From Streptomyces regalis (lineage in GTDB: Bacteria > Actinomycetota > Actinomycetes > Streptomycetales > Streptomycetaceae): DNA of 20,837 bases. The stretch covers positions 1 to 20,837 of the forward strand of contig NZ_LLZG01000040.1 of the NCBI RefSeq assembly GCF_001509475.1. Direction: 5' to 3'. The position numbers and the translations under genes are program-made. Every line of letters begins with the position of its first letter. The stretch's first letter is position 1. Under the pieces are notes generated by a model, which was given only the letters and a program-made list of their open reading frames with translations, made no database searches and was not told the origin of the DNA. This document shows, one piece after another, positions 1-7,561 of the stretch.

Positions 1-354
1 ACGTCGGCGCCCACATCGCCCCCCTCCCCCGGCGCCCCCTCAGCACCAGGCCGTGCCTGGGCCACGCCCCGTATTCGCGCAGCCCACGGTATTCGTACGG
101 CGCGAGGTCTTCGTCGCCCCCGCGTTCGCCGGAAGACCCGTGGGGTGACCCGTCGGAAGGCACGCATGGTCCTACTGTCCGACGGATCCGGGCCGCCCGC
201 GATGTGTGGTGTGCCACCCGGTGGAACCATCGTCCTGGTCCGGGGCGTTTCTCCAGGTGCACGCAGGGTGGCCGGTTCCGATCAGTGTGCGTGCGTGTGC
301 TGATCAACAGGCGCCTCGCGCGCGTACTAAGGGGTCCTAGAGAAAGGCGGCTCC
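1..354. other. Intergenic or gene-end region without a confident gene
   Basis: No convincing complete gene was found on either strand. Frame 2 of the + strand is open from the window edge to TGA at 148-150 and could be the last ~49 codons of an upstream gene, but its Pro/Arg-rich translation matches nothing I recognise. The sequence nearest the protease gene holds the inverted repeat gatcag (280-285) / ctgatc (300-305), which encloses an alternating purine-pyrimidine run at 285-300. No clear -10/-35 pair was identified. Confidence 0.4.
280..305. promoter_or_regulatory. Operator-like inverted repeat upstream of the MarP-like gene
   Basis: The arms gatcag (280-285) and ctgatc (300-305) are perfect reverse complements separated by 14 bases. 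The 16 bases at 285-300 alternate strictly between purine and pyrimidine (GT/GC steps), a composition compatible with Z-DNA. The repeat ends 50 bp before the GTG start at 355. Binding by a regulator is inference. Confidence 0.3.
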
Positions 355-1539
355 GTGGACCTGCTCGACATCCTGCTGTTGCTGGTGATCCTGGCCTACG
401 CGGCGTCCGGCTACCGGCGTGGGCTGGTGGCCGGCTGCGTCTCGCTGGCCGGCTTCGTGGGCGGTGCGGTGATCGGCGTATGGATCCTGCCGTGGATGAT
501 GGACCTGGTCACGCCGGGTACGACGCAGGCGACCGTGACCGCGGTGCTCACGGTGCTGGTCCCGGCGGTGGTGGTGCACGAGTTGGCGGGACGGCTGGCG
601 CTGCGGCTGCGCCGGGAGCTGGACCGGGGGCCACTGAGGATGGCGGACGGCGTCGGCGGGGCCGTGGCCAACTCGGTGGCCGTGCTGATCGTGGCCTGGG
701 TGGCGGCCAGTGTTCTCGCCGCGTCCTCCTCCCCGCTGCTCACGTCGGCGATCCGGGACTCCCGGCTGCTCGGGACCGTGCAGAACGCCATGCCGGACAC
801 GACACCCGCCTGGTTCTCACGGGCCACCTCCGCACTCACCGAGGCGGGCTTCCCGCAGGTCTTCAACCCGTTCGAGAACGAGTCGACCGCCGAGGTCGCC
901 AAACCCACCGGCGACAGCGTCACGCCCGCCGCGACGAACGCCGCCAAGCTCAGCACGGTCAAGATCGAGGGCGTCTCGGGCACCCAGGGCCGCGAGGGCA
1001 GCGGCTTCGTCTACGCCCCGCAGCACGTGATGACCAACGCCCATGTGGTGGCCGGCATCGACGAACCGGGCGTCCGGATCGGCGGCGTCGGACGGTCGTA
1101 CGAGTCACGGGTGGTGCTCTTCGACCCGGAGCGGGACGTGGCCGTGCTGTACGTGCCCGAACTGCGCGCCCCCGTCCTGCGGTTCGACGACGACGCCACG
1201 CGCGGCGACTCGGCGGTCGTGGCGGGCTATCCGGAGGACGGCGACCTGAACCTCCAGGCGGCGACGGTCGCGAACCGGGTGCGGGCGACCGGCCAGAACA
1301 TCTACAACGACGAGACCGTCACCCGCGAGATCTACTCGATCCGCTCCACCGTCCGCCCCGGCAACTCCGGCGGCCCGCTGCTGACCACCGACGGCAAGGT
1401 GTTCGGCGTCGTCTTCGCCCGCTCCACCTCCGACAACGAGACCGGCTACGTCCTGACGGCGGCCGAGGTCGCCGACGACGCCCGGCGCGCGGCGGACGCG
1501 ACGGCACCGGTGGACACCGGCGATCTGGTCACGTCGTAA
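355..1539 (+). CDS. MarP-like membrane-anchored serine protease (CvpA + trypsin-like domain)
   Basis: This 394-residue protein has the layout of the mycobacterial acid-resistance protease MarP, which is almost the same length. An N-terminal CvpA-type region carries about four hydrophobic segments (near residues 4-19, 24-48, 58-76 and 102-122). A linker follows, then an extracytoplasmic chymotrypsin-fold protease from about residue 200. The catalytic triad is visible: His230 in TNAHVV, Asp261 in ERDVAVL and Ser338 in RPGNSGGPL. The GTG start is chosen because a purine-rich ribosome site, agaaaggcgg (341-350), sits just upstream and the first hydrophobic segment begins at once. The protease domain contains no Cys, so the disulfide known in MarP cannot form. 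It converges with the acetyltransferase gene, 34 bp away. A role in envelope or acid stress is inferred from the family. Confidence 0.9.
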   Translation: MDLLDILLLLVILAYAASGYRRGLVAGCVSLAGFVGGAVIGVWILPWMMDLVTPGTTQATVTAVLTVLVPAVVVHELAGRLALRLRRELDRGPLRMADGVGGAVANSVAVLIVAWVAASVLAASSSPLLTSAIRDSRLLGTVQNAMPDTTPAWFSRATSALTEAGFPQVFNPFENESTAEVAKPTGDSVTPAATNAAKLSTVKIEGVSGTQGREGSGFVYAPQHVMTNAHVVAGIDEPGVRIGGVGRSYESRVVLFDPERDVAVLYVPELRAPVLRFDDDATRGDSAVVAGYPEDGDLNLQAATVANRVRATGQNIYNDETVTREIYSIRSTVRPGNSGGPLLTTDGKVFGVVFARSTSDNETGYVLTAAEVADDARRAADATAPVDTGDLVTS

Positions 1540-1573
1540 GGCGGCGGCGTACGGCGAGGCCCGCCGGCCCGGC

Positions 1574-2074
1574 TCAGAGGCTGCGCCCCATGAACACGTC
1601 GTCGACGTACTCCCCGCCCAGGAAGAACTCCTCCGGCAGGATCCCCTCCACCACGAAACCCTCGGCCTCGTAGAGCTTCCGGGCCGGGGTGTTGTGGCCG
1701 AGGACGCGCAGGGTGAGGCGGCGGGCGCCGCGCCGGCGGGCCTCCTCGACGACCGCGCGGATCAGCGCCCGCCCGACACCGCGCCCACGGGCCTCGTCGG
1801 CGACGGCGAGCCCCTGGATCTGCCGTACGTGCGCGTTGGCGGCGAGCGAGGTGGGAAAGCCCAGGCGGACGTAGCCCACGATGCGGCGGTCGAGTTCGGC
1901 GACCAGATGGTCCTCGGGGGCGTGCCGCTCGTCGAAGAAGGGCTGGTAGGGCGGCTGCGGCTGCGGCGTGACCGCATGCAGGTACGACCACGTCAGACGG
2001 TCGAGCAGGGACAGCTCCTCCTCGTCGTCGGGCAGGGCGGCACGTATGAACGGCGACTGGTGCGGCTCGGGCAT
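1574..2074 (-). CDS. GNAT family N-acetyltransferase
   Basis: This 166-residue protein has the GNAT fold, which moves an acetyl group from acetyl-CoA to an amine. The acetyl-CoA pyrophosphate loop is RGRGVG at residues 96-101, preceded by the beta-4 strand around IQGLAVADEA. N128 and Y135, in NTPARKLYEAEGF, fit the conserved C-terminal Asn and Tyr of the family. The start is placed at ATG 2074. In-frame GTG codons just upstream (for example in TVAV) cannot be excluded, because no strong ribosome site precedes the ATG. It is transcribed divergently from the TIGR01777 gene across 72 bp with nested inverted repeats. The substrate cannot be read from the sequence. Confidence 0.85.
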   Translation of the reverse strand: MPEPHQSPFIRAALPDDEEELSLLDRLTWSYLHAVTPQPQPPYQPFFDERHAPEDHLVAELDRRIVGYVRLGFPTSLAANAHVRQIQGLAVADEARGRGVGRALIRAVVEEARRRGARRLTLRVLGHNTPARKLYEAEGFVVEGILPEEFFLGGEYVDDVFMGRSL

Positions 2075-2092
2075 GACGGCCACTGTACGTCG

Positions 2093-2130
2093 GGGGTATG
2101 ACACCCCGTCCGGGTTTATACCCGTCATAC
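2093..2130. promoter_or_regulatory. Nested inverted repeats between two divergent genes
   Basis: Three perfect inverted repeats overlap in 38 bp: ggggt/acccc (2093-2097, 2103-2107), cgggt/acccg (2111-2115, 2120-2124) and gtatgac/gtcatac (2096-2102, 2124-2130). They lie between the acetyltransferase start (2074) and the epimerase start (2147). The inner A/T stretch, tttata, is the only AT-rich spot and could serve as a -10 in either direction. This is a plausible shared operator and promoter, with no direct proof. Confidence 0.4.
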
Positions 2131-2146
2131 GCGGCAGGATGGGTGC

Positions 2147-3052
2147 ATGGAACGTTCCCGAATCGCGGTGGCCGGTGCGTCCGGTCTCATCGGCGGTGCC
2201 CTGGTCCAGTCCCTGGCGGCGGACGGGCACGAGGTGATCCGGCTGGTGCGCCGTGCGCCCCGGGCCGAGGGCGAGGTCCGCTGGGACCCCGAGCGCAAGT
2301 ACGTCGACACGGCCGGGCTCGCCGGGTGCGACGCGGTGGTCAATCTGGCCGGGGCGAACGTGGGTTCGCGCCGCTGGACGGAGGCGTACAAGGCGAAGCT
2401 GCGGTCCGGCCGGGTGCTGGGCACGGCGGCGCTCGCGGAGGCCATGGCGGCGATGGAGCCGGAAGCGCGGCCGCGGGTCTTCGTCAACGGCAGCGCGATC
2501 GGCTACTACGGCGAGACCGGCGAGCGGACCGTCGACGAGAGCGCGCCGCCCGGGGAGGGCTTCCTGCCCTCGCTGGTCGTGGAGTGGGAGGGTGCCGCGG
2601 CGCCCGCGCGGGAGGCCGGCGTACGGACGGTGTTCCCGCGCACGGGGCTGGTGGTGGCCCGTCACGGCGGGGCCTGGGGACGGCTGTTCCCGCTGTTCAA
2701 GGCGGGGGTCGGCGGGCGGATGGGCGACGGCCGGCAGTACTGGTCGTTCGTCTCGCTGCACGACGAGGTGGCCGCCATCCGGCATCTGATCGACCGGGAC
2801 GACCTGTCGGGGCCGTTCAATGTGACCGCGCCTCATCCGCTGACGAACCGTGAGATCACCGAGGCGATGGGACGGGTACTGCACCGGCCGACGCTCTTCG
2901 CGGTCCCGGCCCCCGTACTGCGGGCCGTGCTCGGTGAGATGGCGGGGGATGTGCTGGGCAGCCAACGCGTTCTGCCGAAGCGGTTGCTGGAGTCGGGCTT
3001 CACGTTCGTCTTTCCGGAGATCGAGGGGGCGATCCGGGCGGCTGCCGAGTAA
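2147..3052 (+). CDS. TIGR01777-type NAD(P)-binding epimerase-like protein
   Basis: This 301-residue atypical short-chain dehydrogenase belongs to the TIGR01777 / YfcH / SDR39U1 group. The Rossmann dinucleotide loop is GASGLIG at residues 10-16. The active-site region reads NGSAIGYYG at 114-122, with a Tyr at the position used by extended SDRs. The C-terminal 50 residues, from PTLFAVPAPVLRAVLGEM onward, are the DUF1731 tail that defines the group. The ATG at 2147 is chosen because the Rossmann strand starts six residues in. The product is soluble and cytoplasmic. The substrate of this family is not established, so no reaction is assigned. The next gene starts 170 bp downstream on the same strand and seems separately expressed. 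Confidence 0.9.
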   Translation: MERSRIAVAGASGLIGGALVQSLAADGHEVIRLVRRAPRAEGEVRWDPERKYVDTAGLAGCDAVVNLAGANVGSRRWTEAYKAKLRSGRVLGTAALAEAMAAMEPEARPRVFVNGSAIGYYGETGERTVDESAPPGEGFLPSLVVEWEGAAAPAREAGVRTVFPRTGLVVARHGGAWGRLFPLFKAGVGGRMGDGRQYWSFVSLHDEVAAIRHLIDRDDLSGPFNVTAPHPLTNREITEAMGRVLHRPTLFAVPAPVLRAVLGEMAGDVLGSQRVLPKRLLESGFTFVFPEIEGAIRAAAE

Positions 3053-3221
3053 GCCGAGAAAGGGAGCGACGCCCGCATGCGACCGCTGTGCGACCGTGCT
3101 CTGCCCATGCGCGACTGCTTCTGACCGACCCCGGCTCTAACCTCGTCCCGAACTCGGGTATCCCCGGAGCCTGTTGGGGGCATGACGTCTCCACCGGCCG
3201 CGCAACCTCGAGGAGGGGCAC

Positions 3222-4613
3222 GTGCTTGAGCCCGCGTACCAGGCGGACGTCGTCATCGTGGGAGCCGGAGTCGCCGGACTCTCTGCGGCGCATCGACTGA
3301 CCAGCGCAGGAGTAACGACCGCTGTCCTGGAGGCCGCCCCTTACCCGGGCGGCCGAATGTCGACCGAGAAGATCGACGGGTTCCGGCTCGACCGGATCGG
3401 CCAGCTCCTGTCGATGTCCTCGATGGCATATCCCGAACTACGTCTGACTCCGTCGCTCGACACGCTCGCGCTGCGCCCCTTCGCGCCGGGCGTACTGCTG
3501 CACAGCAACGGACGCCGGCACCGCGCGGGCGCGTTGGCGAGTCCGATGAGCGCCAGGCGCGCGAGGGGCGCACTATATGCGGTACGCGCCCTGGCGAGCG
3601 CCCCTCGAGCGGCGTCCGTGCGGGGTGTCCCGAGCCAGACGTCCCTGCCGAGGGTGCGCGCGAGTGCCCCGCTGGGGACCGCCGTCGACCAGGCCCGACT
3701 GGGCGCGGCGCTGGCCCGCCTCGCCGCCTCGCCCGTCGAACGGCTGCTGGCCCGCCCCGAGTTGCCGGCCGCGCAGGCCCTCGCGGCGCGGGGCGTCCCC
3801 GCGCGGACCATCGACGGCTTCCTGCGTCCGCTGCTCGCCGCGCTGCTGTGCGACCCGGAGCTGACGACGTCCAGCCGGTGTGCGGATCTCGCGCTGCGCG
3901 CCTTCGTGAGCGGGCGTCTGTGCGTGCCCGAGGGCGGCGCCGAGGCGCTGCCGGAGCTGCTGGCGCGGACGCTGCCGCCGGGCACCGTGCACACCGGCGT
4001 GCGGGTCACGTCGGTGGCCACGACATCGGTGACGACCGCGGAGCACGGCGAGATACGGTGCCGGGCCGTCCTGCTGGCGACGGACGCACGGACCGCCGCC
4101 GAGCTGCTGCCGGGCTTGCGCGTACCGGACTTCCACCCCGTGACGGTCGTCCACCACACCACCGACGAACCGCCGACGACGGGCACCTCGCTCCTGCTGG
4201 ACGCCGACCGGGGCGGCCCGGTGGCCCACACGGCGGTGATCAGCCAGGTCGACCCGAGCCGCGCGCCCGCGGGCCGGGCGCTCATCTCCTCGACCGTCCT
4301 GGGCACACCGCCGCCCGACGTCGACACAGCCGTACGCATGCACCTGGCCCGCCTCTACGGCACGTCCACGGCACGCTGGGAGACCCTCGCCGTGCACCAC
4401 ACCCCCGAGGCCGTCCCGGCGATGCGCCCACCCCACGACCTGCGCCGCCCTGTGCGCCTCCTGGCAGGCCTGTACGTCTGCGGCGACCACCGCGACACCA
4501 GCACGGTCCAGGGCGCCCTCCACTCGTCCCACCGCGCCGCCACGGCCATCCTGACGGACCTGGGCACGGCGGGCTCGCTGCACAGGGCGGAGCCGTTACG
4601 AGCGGCGGCCTAA
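3222..4613 (+). CDS. FAD-dependent oxidoreductase of the amine-oxidase / protoporphyrinogen-oxidase type
   Basis: This 463-residue flavoprotein has an N-terminal FAD dinucleotide motif, GAGVAG (residues 14-19), an acidic residue closing the second strand (Glu37), and the GGR motif (43-45) typical of amine-oxidase-like enzymes. The C-terminal FAD motif is also present (CGDHRDTSTVQGALHSSHRA), with a helix that caps the flavin. The GTG start is set by an ideal ribosome site, aggagg (3211-3216), 5 bases upstream; a TTG two codons later is a weaker choice. No signal peptide or transmembrane helix is evident. The substrate is unknown: relatives act on protoporphyrinogen, carotenoids or amines. It converges with the NsdA-like gene, with a hairpin repeat between them. 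Confidence 0.85.
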   Translation: MLEPAYQADVVIVGAGVAGLSAAHRLTSAGVTTAVLEAAPYPGGRMSTEKIDGFRLDRIGQLLSMSSMAYPELRLTPSLDTLALRPFAPGVLLHSNGRRHRAGALASPMSARRARGALYAVRALASAPRAASVRGVPSQTSLPRVRASAPLGTAVDQARLGAALARLAASPVERLLARPELPAAQALAARGVPARTIDGFLRPLLAALLCDPELTTSSRCADLALRAFVSGRLCVPEGGAEALPELLARTLPPGTVHTGVRVTSVATTSVTTAEHGEIRCRAVLLATDARTAAELLPGLRVPDFHPVTVVHHTTDEPPTTGTSLLLDADRGGPVAHTAVISQVDPSRAPAGRALISSTVLGTPPPDVDTAVRMHLARLYGTSTARWETLAVHHTPEAVPAMRPPHDLRRPVRLLAGLYVCGDHRDTSTVQGALHSSHRAATAILTDLGTAGSLHRAEPLRAAA

Positions 4614-4626
4614 AGGCGCAGGGGCA

Positions 4627-4672
4627 CCCGCGCCCCGTAAGGGGCGCGGGGAACTGCGCGAGCAACCACAAC
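4627..4672. repeat. Dispersed Streptomyces-type hairpin repeat, possible bidirectional terminator
   Basis: The arms cccgcgcccc (4627-4636) and ggggcgcggg (4641-4650) pair perfectly over 10 bp around a GTAA tetraloop, which fits the GNRA class. A tail, gaactgcgcgagcaaccac, follows. From general familiarity, this hairpin-plus-tail recurs in intergenic regions of many Streptomyces genomes. It lies between two convergent genes, where a terminator is expected, but no T-run follows. Confidence 0.6.
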
Positions 4673-4715
4673 AAGGCCGCACACGGCATACATCGGTCGG
4701 AGTTACGGCGCCCCC

Positions 4716-6155
4716 CTACAACAACGCCGCGACCTTGTCGCGATACCCCCGCACCGGCGCCGCATCCCGATACGGCTCCAACCTCCGCTCGAAATCCTTG
4801 ACGTACTCGACCGCCCGCACAGACCGCATCTCCGCGGCCTGACCGGCGGCTTCCGCGCCGAGCGCACAGGCCTGATCAAGCTCACCAAGCCCCAGACGGG
4901 CGGACGCGAGGACAACACGGCAGAACAACCGGCTGCGGGCAAACGCAGGCGCACGCAGCTGCAGGGACCGCTCCGCATGCTGAGCCGCCGCACGGAACTG
5001 TTGCAGATCCCGGTGGCAGTGCCCGAACTCGTCGGCGAGCTGTGCCTCGTCGAAGAACCGCGCCCAGTGCGGCACGTCATCGCCGGGGCGAGCCGCTTCG
5101 AGGGCGCGTTCGGCCCGCACCAGGGAGGCCGTGCAGGCGCGCACCTCGCCCAGTACGCCGTGCCCGCGCGCCTCGCACCCGTGCAGCAGGGCTTGGACGA
5201 CCGGCGGTGCGCTGGTCCCCACGCCCTGCTGCGCCACGCGCGCGAGCTGGACGGCCTCACGGCCGTGCCCGAGGTAGACGGCCTGGCGGCTCATGGTGAC
5301 GAGGACGTAGGAGCCGTACGCCCGGTCCCCGGCCGCCTGTGCGAGGCGCAGCGACTGCACGAAGTAGCGCTGCGCGAGACCGTGCGCCGCGATGTCGTAC
5401 GACGTCCAGCCCGCGAGCCTGGTGAGGTCCGCGGCGGCGGCGAACAGCTTGCGGCCGGCCTGCTCGCCGTAGGTGCCGCGCAGCATCGGCTCGCACTCGT
5501 GCTCCAGGTAGCGCACGAGCGCCTGCCGGGCGTGGCCGCCGCCGTACATGTCGTCGAGCGAGCGGAACAGCTCGCCCACCGACCGCAGCGCGGCGATGTC
5601 GCCGCCGGTCACCTTCTGGCCGGGACCGCGCTCCGCCTGGCTGCGCTGGCGGGGTACGGCCCCTGGACGGCCCTGGGCGGGGATGCGGGCGATCGGCTCG
5701 CCGCGGGCCACCTTCTCGTCGGCGCGGCCGATCAGCCAGTCCCGGCTGGGCACGACGAGGCCCGCCGGGGTGAAGGCGATCTTGCGGAGCTCGGCATGGC
5801 TGCCGGAGTCCTTGCGCCACAGGCCGCTGACGATGTCGACGGCCTCCTCCGGGGTCGCGGCGAACTCCAGCCCCGCGTACACGGGCGCGCAGGCGTCGAG
5901 GCCGAGGTCCTGGGCGGAGAGCCGGCGGCCGAGGCGGCGGGTGAAGACCTCGGCGATGAGGGCGGGGGTCGTACCGCGCGGCTGCTGCCCGCGCAGCCAG
6001 CGTGTGACCGATGTCTTGTCGTATCTGAGATCAAGCCCGTGTTCGAGGCCGAGCTGGTCCACCCGGCGGGCGAGACCCGCGTTGGAGAATCCCGCTTCTG
6101 CGATGAGCGCGGCGAGCTGGCGGTTGGGAGTGCGCTGCGCGGGTCGTTCCGTCAT
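4716..6155 (-). CDS. NsdA-like regulatory protein (N-terminal HTH, TPR-like C-terminal region)
   Basis: This 479-residue protein resembles the NsdA family of Streptomyces developmental regulators. Residues ~12-58 look like a helix-turn-helix (NRQLAALIAEAGFSNAGLAR, then LRYDKTSVTRWLRGQQPRG). The rest is alpha-helical with repeated Ala/Leu-rich helix pairs resembling TPR units (for example DIAAHGLAQRYFVQSLRLAQ). The start at ATG 6155 gives the family-like N-terminus MTERPAQRTP and has a purine-rich site, ggcaggag, 12 bases upstream. An in-frame ATG at 6245 would add 30 residues; it lies 13 bases after a possible -10 (tacatt, complement of 6259-6264), so a near-leaderless longer form is possible. 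Target genes are unknown. NsdA itself represses development and antibiotic production; carrying that role over here is inference. Confidence 0.8.
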   Translation of the reverse strand: MTERPAQRTPNRQLAALIAEAGFSNAGLARRVDQLGLEHGLDLRYDKTSVTRWLRGQQPRGTTPALIAEVFTRRLGRRLSAQDLGLDACAPVYAGLEFAATPEEAVDIVSGLWRKDSGSHAELRKIAFTPAGLVVPSRDWLIGRADEKVARGEPIARIPAQGRPGAVPRQRSQAERGPGQKVTGGDIAALRSVGELFRSLDDMYGGGHARQALVRYLEHECEPMLRGTYGEQAGRKLFAAAADLTRLAGWTSYDIAAHGLAQRYFVQSLRLAQAAGDRAYGSYVLVTMSRQAVYLGHGREAVQLARVAQQGVGTSAPPVVQALLHGCEARGHGVLGEVRACTASLVRAERALEAARPGDDVPHWARFFDEAQLADEFGHCHRDLQQFRAAAQHAERSLQLRAPAFARSRLFCRVVLASARLGLGELDQACALGAEAAGQAAEMRSVRAVEYVKDFERRLEPYRDAAPVRGYRDKVAALL

Positions 6156-6372
6156 CTGCGGTGCGGTCTCCTGCCTTTCGGGCCTCACGGGGGCGATTGC
6201 GGCCGCCGCGGTGCCCGGATTGCCTGTGAGCAGCCCTTTTGGCATCTCGAACGGCGCGAATGTAGCGGAGAGTAAGCAGCCGATCGCACATTTCGCCACC
6301 CATTCATCCGATCGTGTGAGGATTGCCCTGCCGGGCTGACGCGGGGCCGGGAGGCATCACCCGAACGAGCCG

Positions 6373-6410
6373 GTCGTACAGTGGCGTAGGCACGCTTTGT
6401 GCCTTACGAC
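6373..6410 (+). promoter_or_regulatory. lipB promoter and leader with nested inverted repeats
   Basis: Outer arms gtcgta (6373-6378) and tacgac (6405-6410) enclose an inner hairpin, ggcac-gcttt-gtgcc (6389-6403). A -10-like TACAGT (6377-6382) would start transcription near 6389, placing the hairpin at the 5' end of the lipB mRNA. No good -35 is visible. Promoter use is a guess from position. Confidence 0.3.
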
Positions 6411-6437
6411 CTTCGAGGGCTTCCAAGGAGGCTTGCC

Positions 6438-7238
6438 GTGAGTGAGTTGCGGTTCGTCCGCATGGGATTCGGCGCGGACGCCGTCGAGTACCAGCAGGCG
6501 TGGGACGAGCAGCGCCGGGTGCACGCGGCGCGGTTCGAGGACGAGATCCCCGACACGGTCCTGCTGCTCGAACACCCTCCGGTGTACACGGCGGGCCGGC
6601 GCACGGCGGACAACGAGCGGCCCCTGGACGGTACGCCGGTCATCGACGTGGACCGGGGCGGCAAGATCACCTGGCACGGCCCGGGCCAGCTGGTCGGCTA
6701 CCCGATCCAGAAGCTGCCGCGCCCCGTGGACGTCGTGGCCCATGTACGGCGGCTGGAGGAGGCCCTGATCCGCACCTGCGCGGAGTTCGGCCTGGAGACC
6801 ACACGGGTCGAGGGGCGCAGCGGCGTATGGGTCCTGGGCGACCCGGTCGAGCAGCGTCCGGCGCTCGGCGGTCTGTCCCTGGACCTCGACCCCCGTCTGC
6901 ACGACGACGAGTTCGACCCGCGTCTGAACGGCCCCGAGTACGCGCCCTCCAACGCCGGGCAGCGGCGCGAGGACCGCAAGATCGCGGCGATCGGGATCCG
7001 GGTCGCCAAGGGCGTGACCATGCACGGTTTCGCGCTGAACGTGAACCCGGACAACAAGTGGTTCGACAAGATCATCCCGTGCGGGATCCGGGACGCGGGG
7101 GTCGCCTCCCTGGCGAACGAGCTCGACCGGGACGTCACGATCGACGAGGTGCTGCCGGTCGTCGAGCGGCACTTGATGGACGTCCTGGAGAACGCGGACC
7201 TGAAGCCGCGGGAGATCGAGAAGACCCCGGCTGCGTGA
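6438..7238 (+). CDS. lipB: Octanoyl-[ACP]:protein N-octanoyltransferase
   Basis: LipB moves octanoate from acyl carrier protein to the lipoyl-domain lysine of 2-oxoacid dehydrogenases and GcvH, the first step of lipoate assembly. The 266-residue length fits actinobacterial LipB. Visible hallmarks are the HGPGQ loop in [16 protein letters not shown], the catalytic-dyad Lys181 in RKIAAIG and Cys215 in IIPCGI. The GTG start at 6438 is supported by a strong ribosome site, aaggagg (6425-6431). An open frame reaches 39 bases further upstream but has no ribosome site. It is followed by lipA on the same strand, although 323 bp with a large palindromic element separate them, so they need not share one transcript. 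Confidence 0.95.
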   Translation: MSELRFVRMGFGADAVEYQQAWDEQRRVHAARFEDEIPDTVLLLEHPPVYTAGRRTADNERPLDGTPVIDVDRGGKITWHGPGQLVGYPIQKLPRPVDVVAHVRRLEEALIRTCAEFGLETTRVEGRSGVWVLGDPVEQRPALGGLSLDLDPRLHDDEFDPRLNGPEYAPSNAGQRREDRKIAAIGIRVAKGVTMHGFALNVNPDNKWFDKIIPCGIRDAGVASLANELDRDVTIDEVLPVVERHLMDVLENADLKPREIEKTPAA

Positions 7239-7561
7239 CTCTGCCGTGGGCCTCGCGGTTCTTCGCCCCCGCCGCCCCTACCCGTCCCATCCTGAAGGGG
7301 CTCCGCCCCTTCCACCCCGCCAGGGGGCTCTGCCCCCTGAACCCCCGCTCCTCAAACGCCGGAGGGGCTGAATTTCAGCGCCGAAGCGGAGGTCTGGGGG
7401 CGGCAGCCCCCAGGGACGGGACGGGTAGGGGCGGCGGGGGCGAGACACCCCAGGCCCACTCAGGAATGGACCGGCGTTCCGCAAGGTTGCCCAGCCCGGG
7501 GACGCAAAACGCACGGGCGTACCCTGGTGTACGCCGAAGAATCGAAGCACAGGGAGCCGAC
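7239..7561. other. lipB-lipA intergenic region
   Basis: These 323 bases hold no gene. Most of the space is a composite palindromic element (7263-7443). The remaining ~118 bp before lipA must hold any lipA promoter. The ribosome site of lipA is agggag (7551-7556). The stretch gtaccctggtgtacgcc (7519-7535) contains the short palindrome gtac...gtac, but no convincing -10/-35 pair was found. Confidence 0.5.
7263..7443. repeat. Composite palindromic element with perfect 26-bp inverted ends
   Basis: The 26 bases at 7263-7288 are the exact reverse complement of those at 7418-7443. Inside lie further perfect hairpins: aaggggc-tcc-gcccctt (7295-7311), cagggggc-tct-gccccctg (7321-7339), gctgaa-t-ttcagc (7367-7379) and ctgggggc-ggca-gcccccag (7394-7413). 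The core phrase ctcctcaaacgccggagggg (7348-7367) is one I recognise as widely repeated between Streptomyces genes. No target-site duplication is visible at the ends and no protein is encoded, so it is a REP- or MITE-like mosaic rather than an insertion sequence. It may also act as a terminator for lipB. Confidence 0.75.

Noticed and set aside
2..150. Open frame from the left edge to a TGA at 148-150.
   Set aside because: Short, Pro/Arg-rich and not recognised. GC-rich DNA often stays open by chance, so it is mentioned only in the region note.
204..1673. Long + frame overlapping the MarP-like protease in another frame.
   Set aside because: Its translation is Arg/Gly-rich with no domain. The overlapping frame has a full catalytic triad and membrane segments.
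2075..2965. Upstream extension of the acetyltransferase frame through the TIGR01777 gene.
   Set aside because: It lies antisense to a clear Rossmann enzyme and its translation has the composition of a shadow frame.
7263..7443. CRISPR array or insertion sequence reading of the palindromic block.
   Set aside because: There are no equal-length direct repeats with spacers, no transposase and no target-site duplication.
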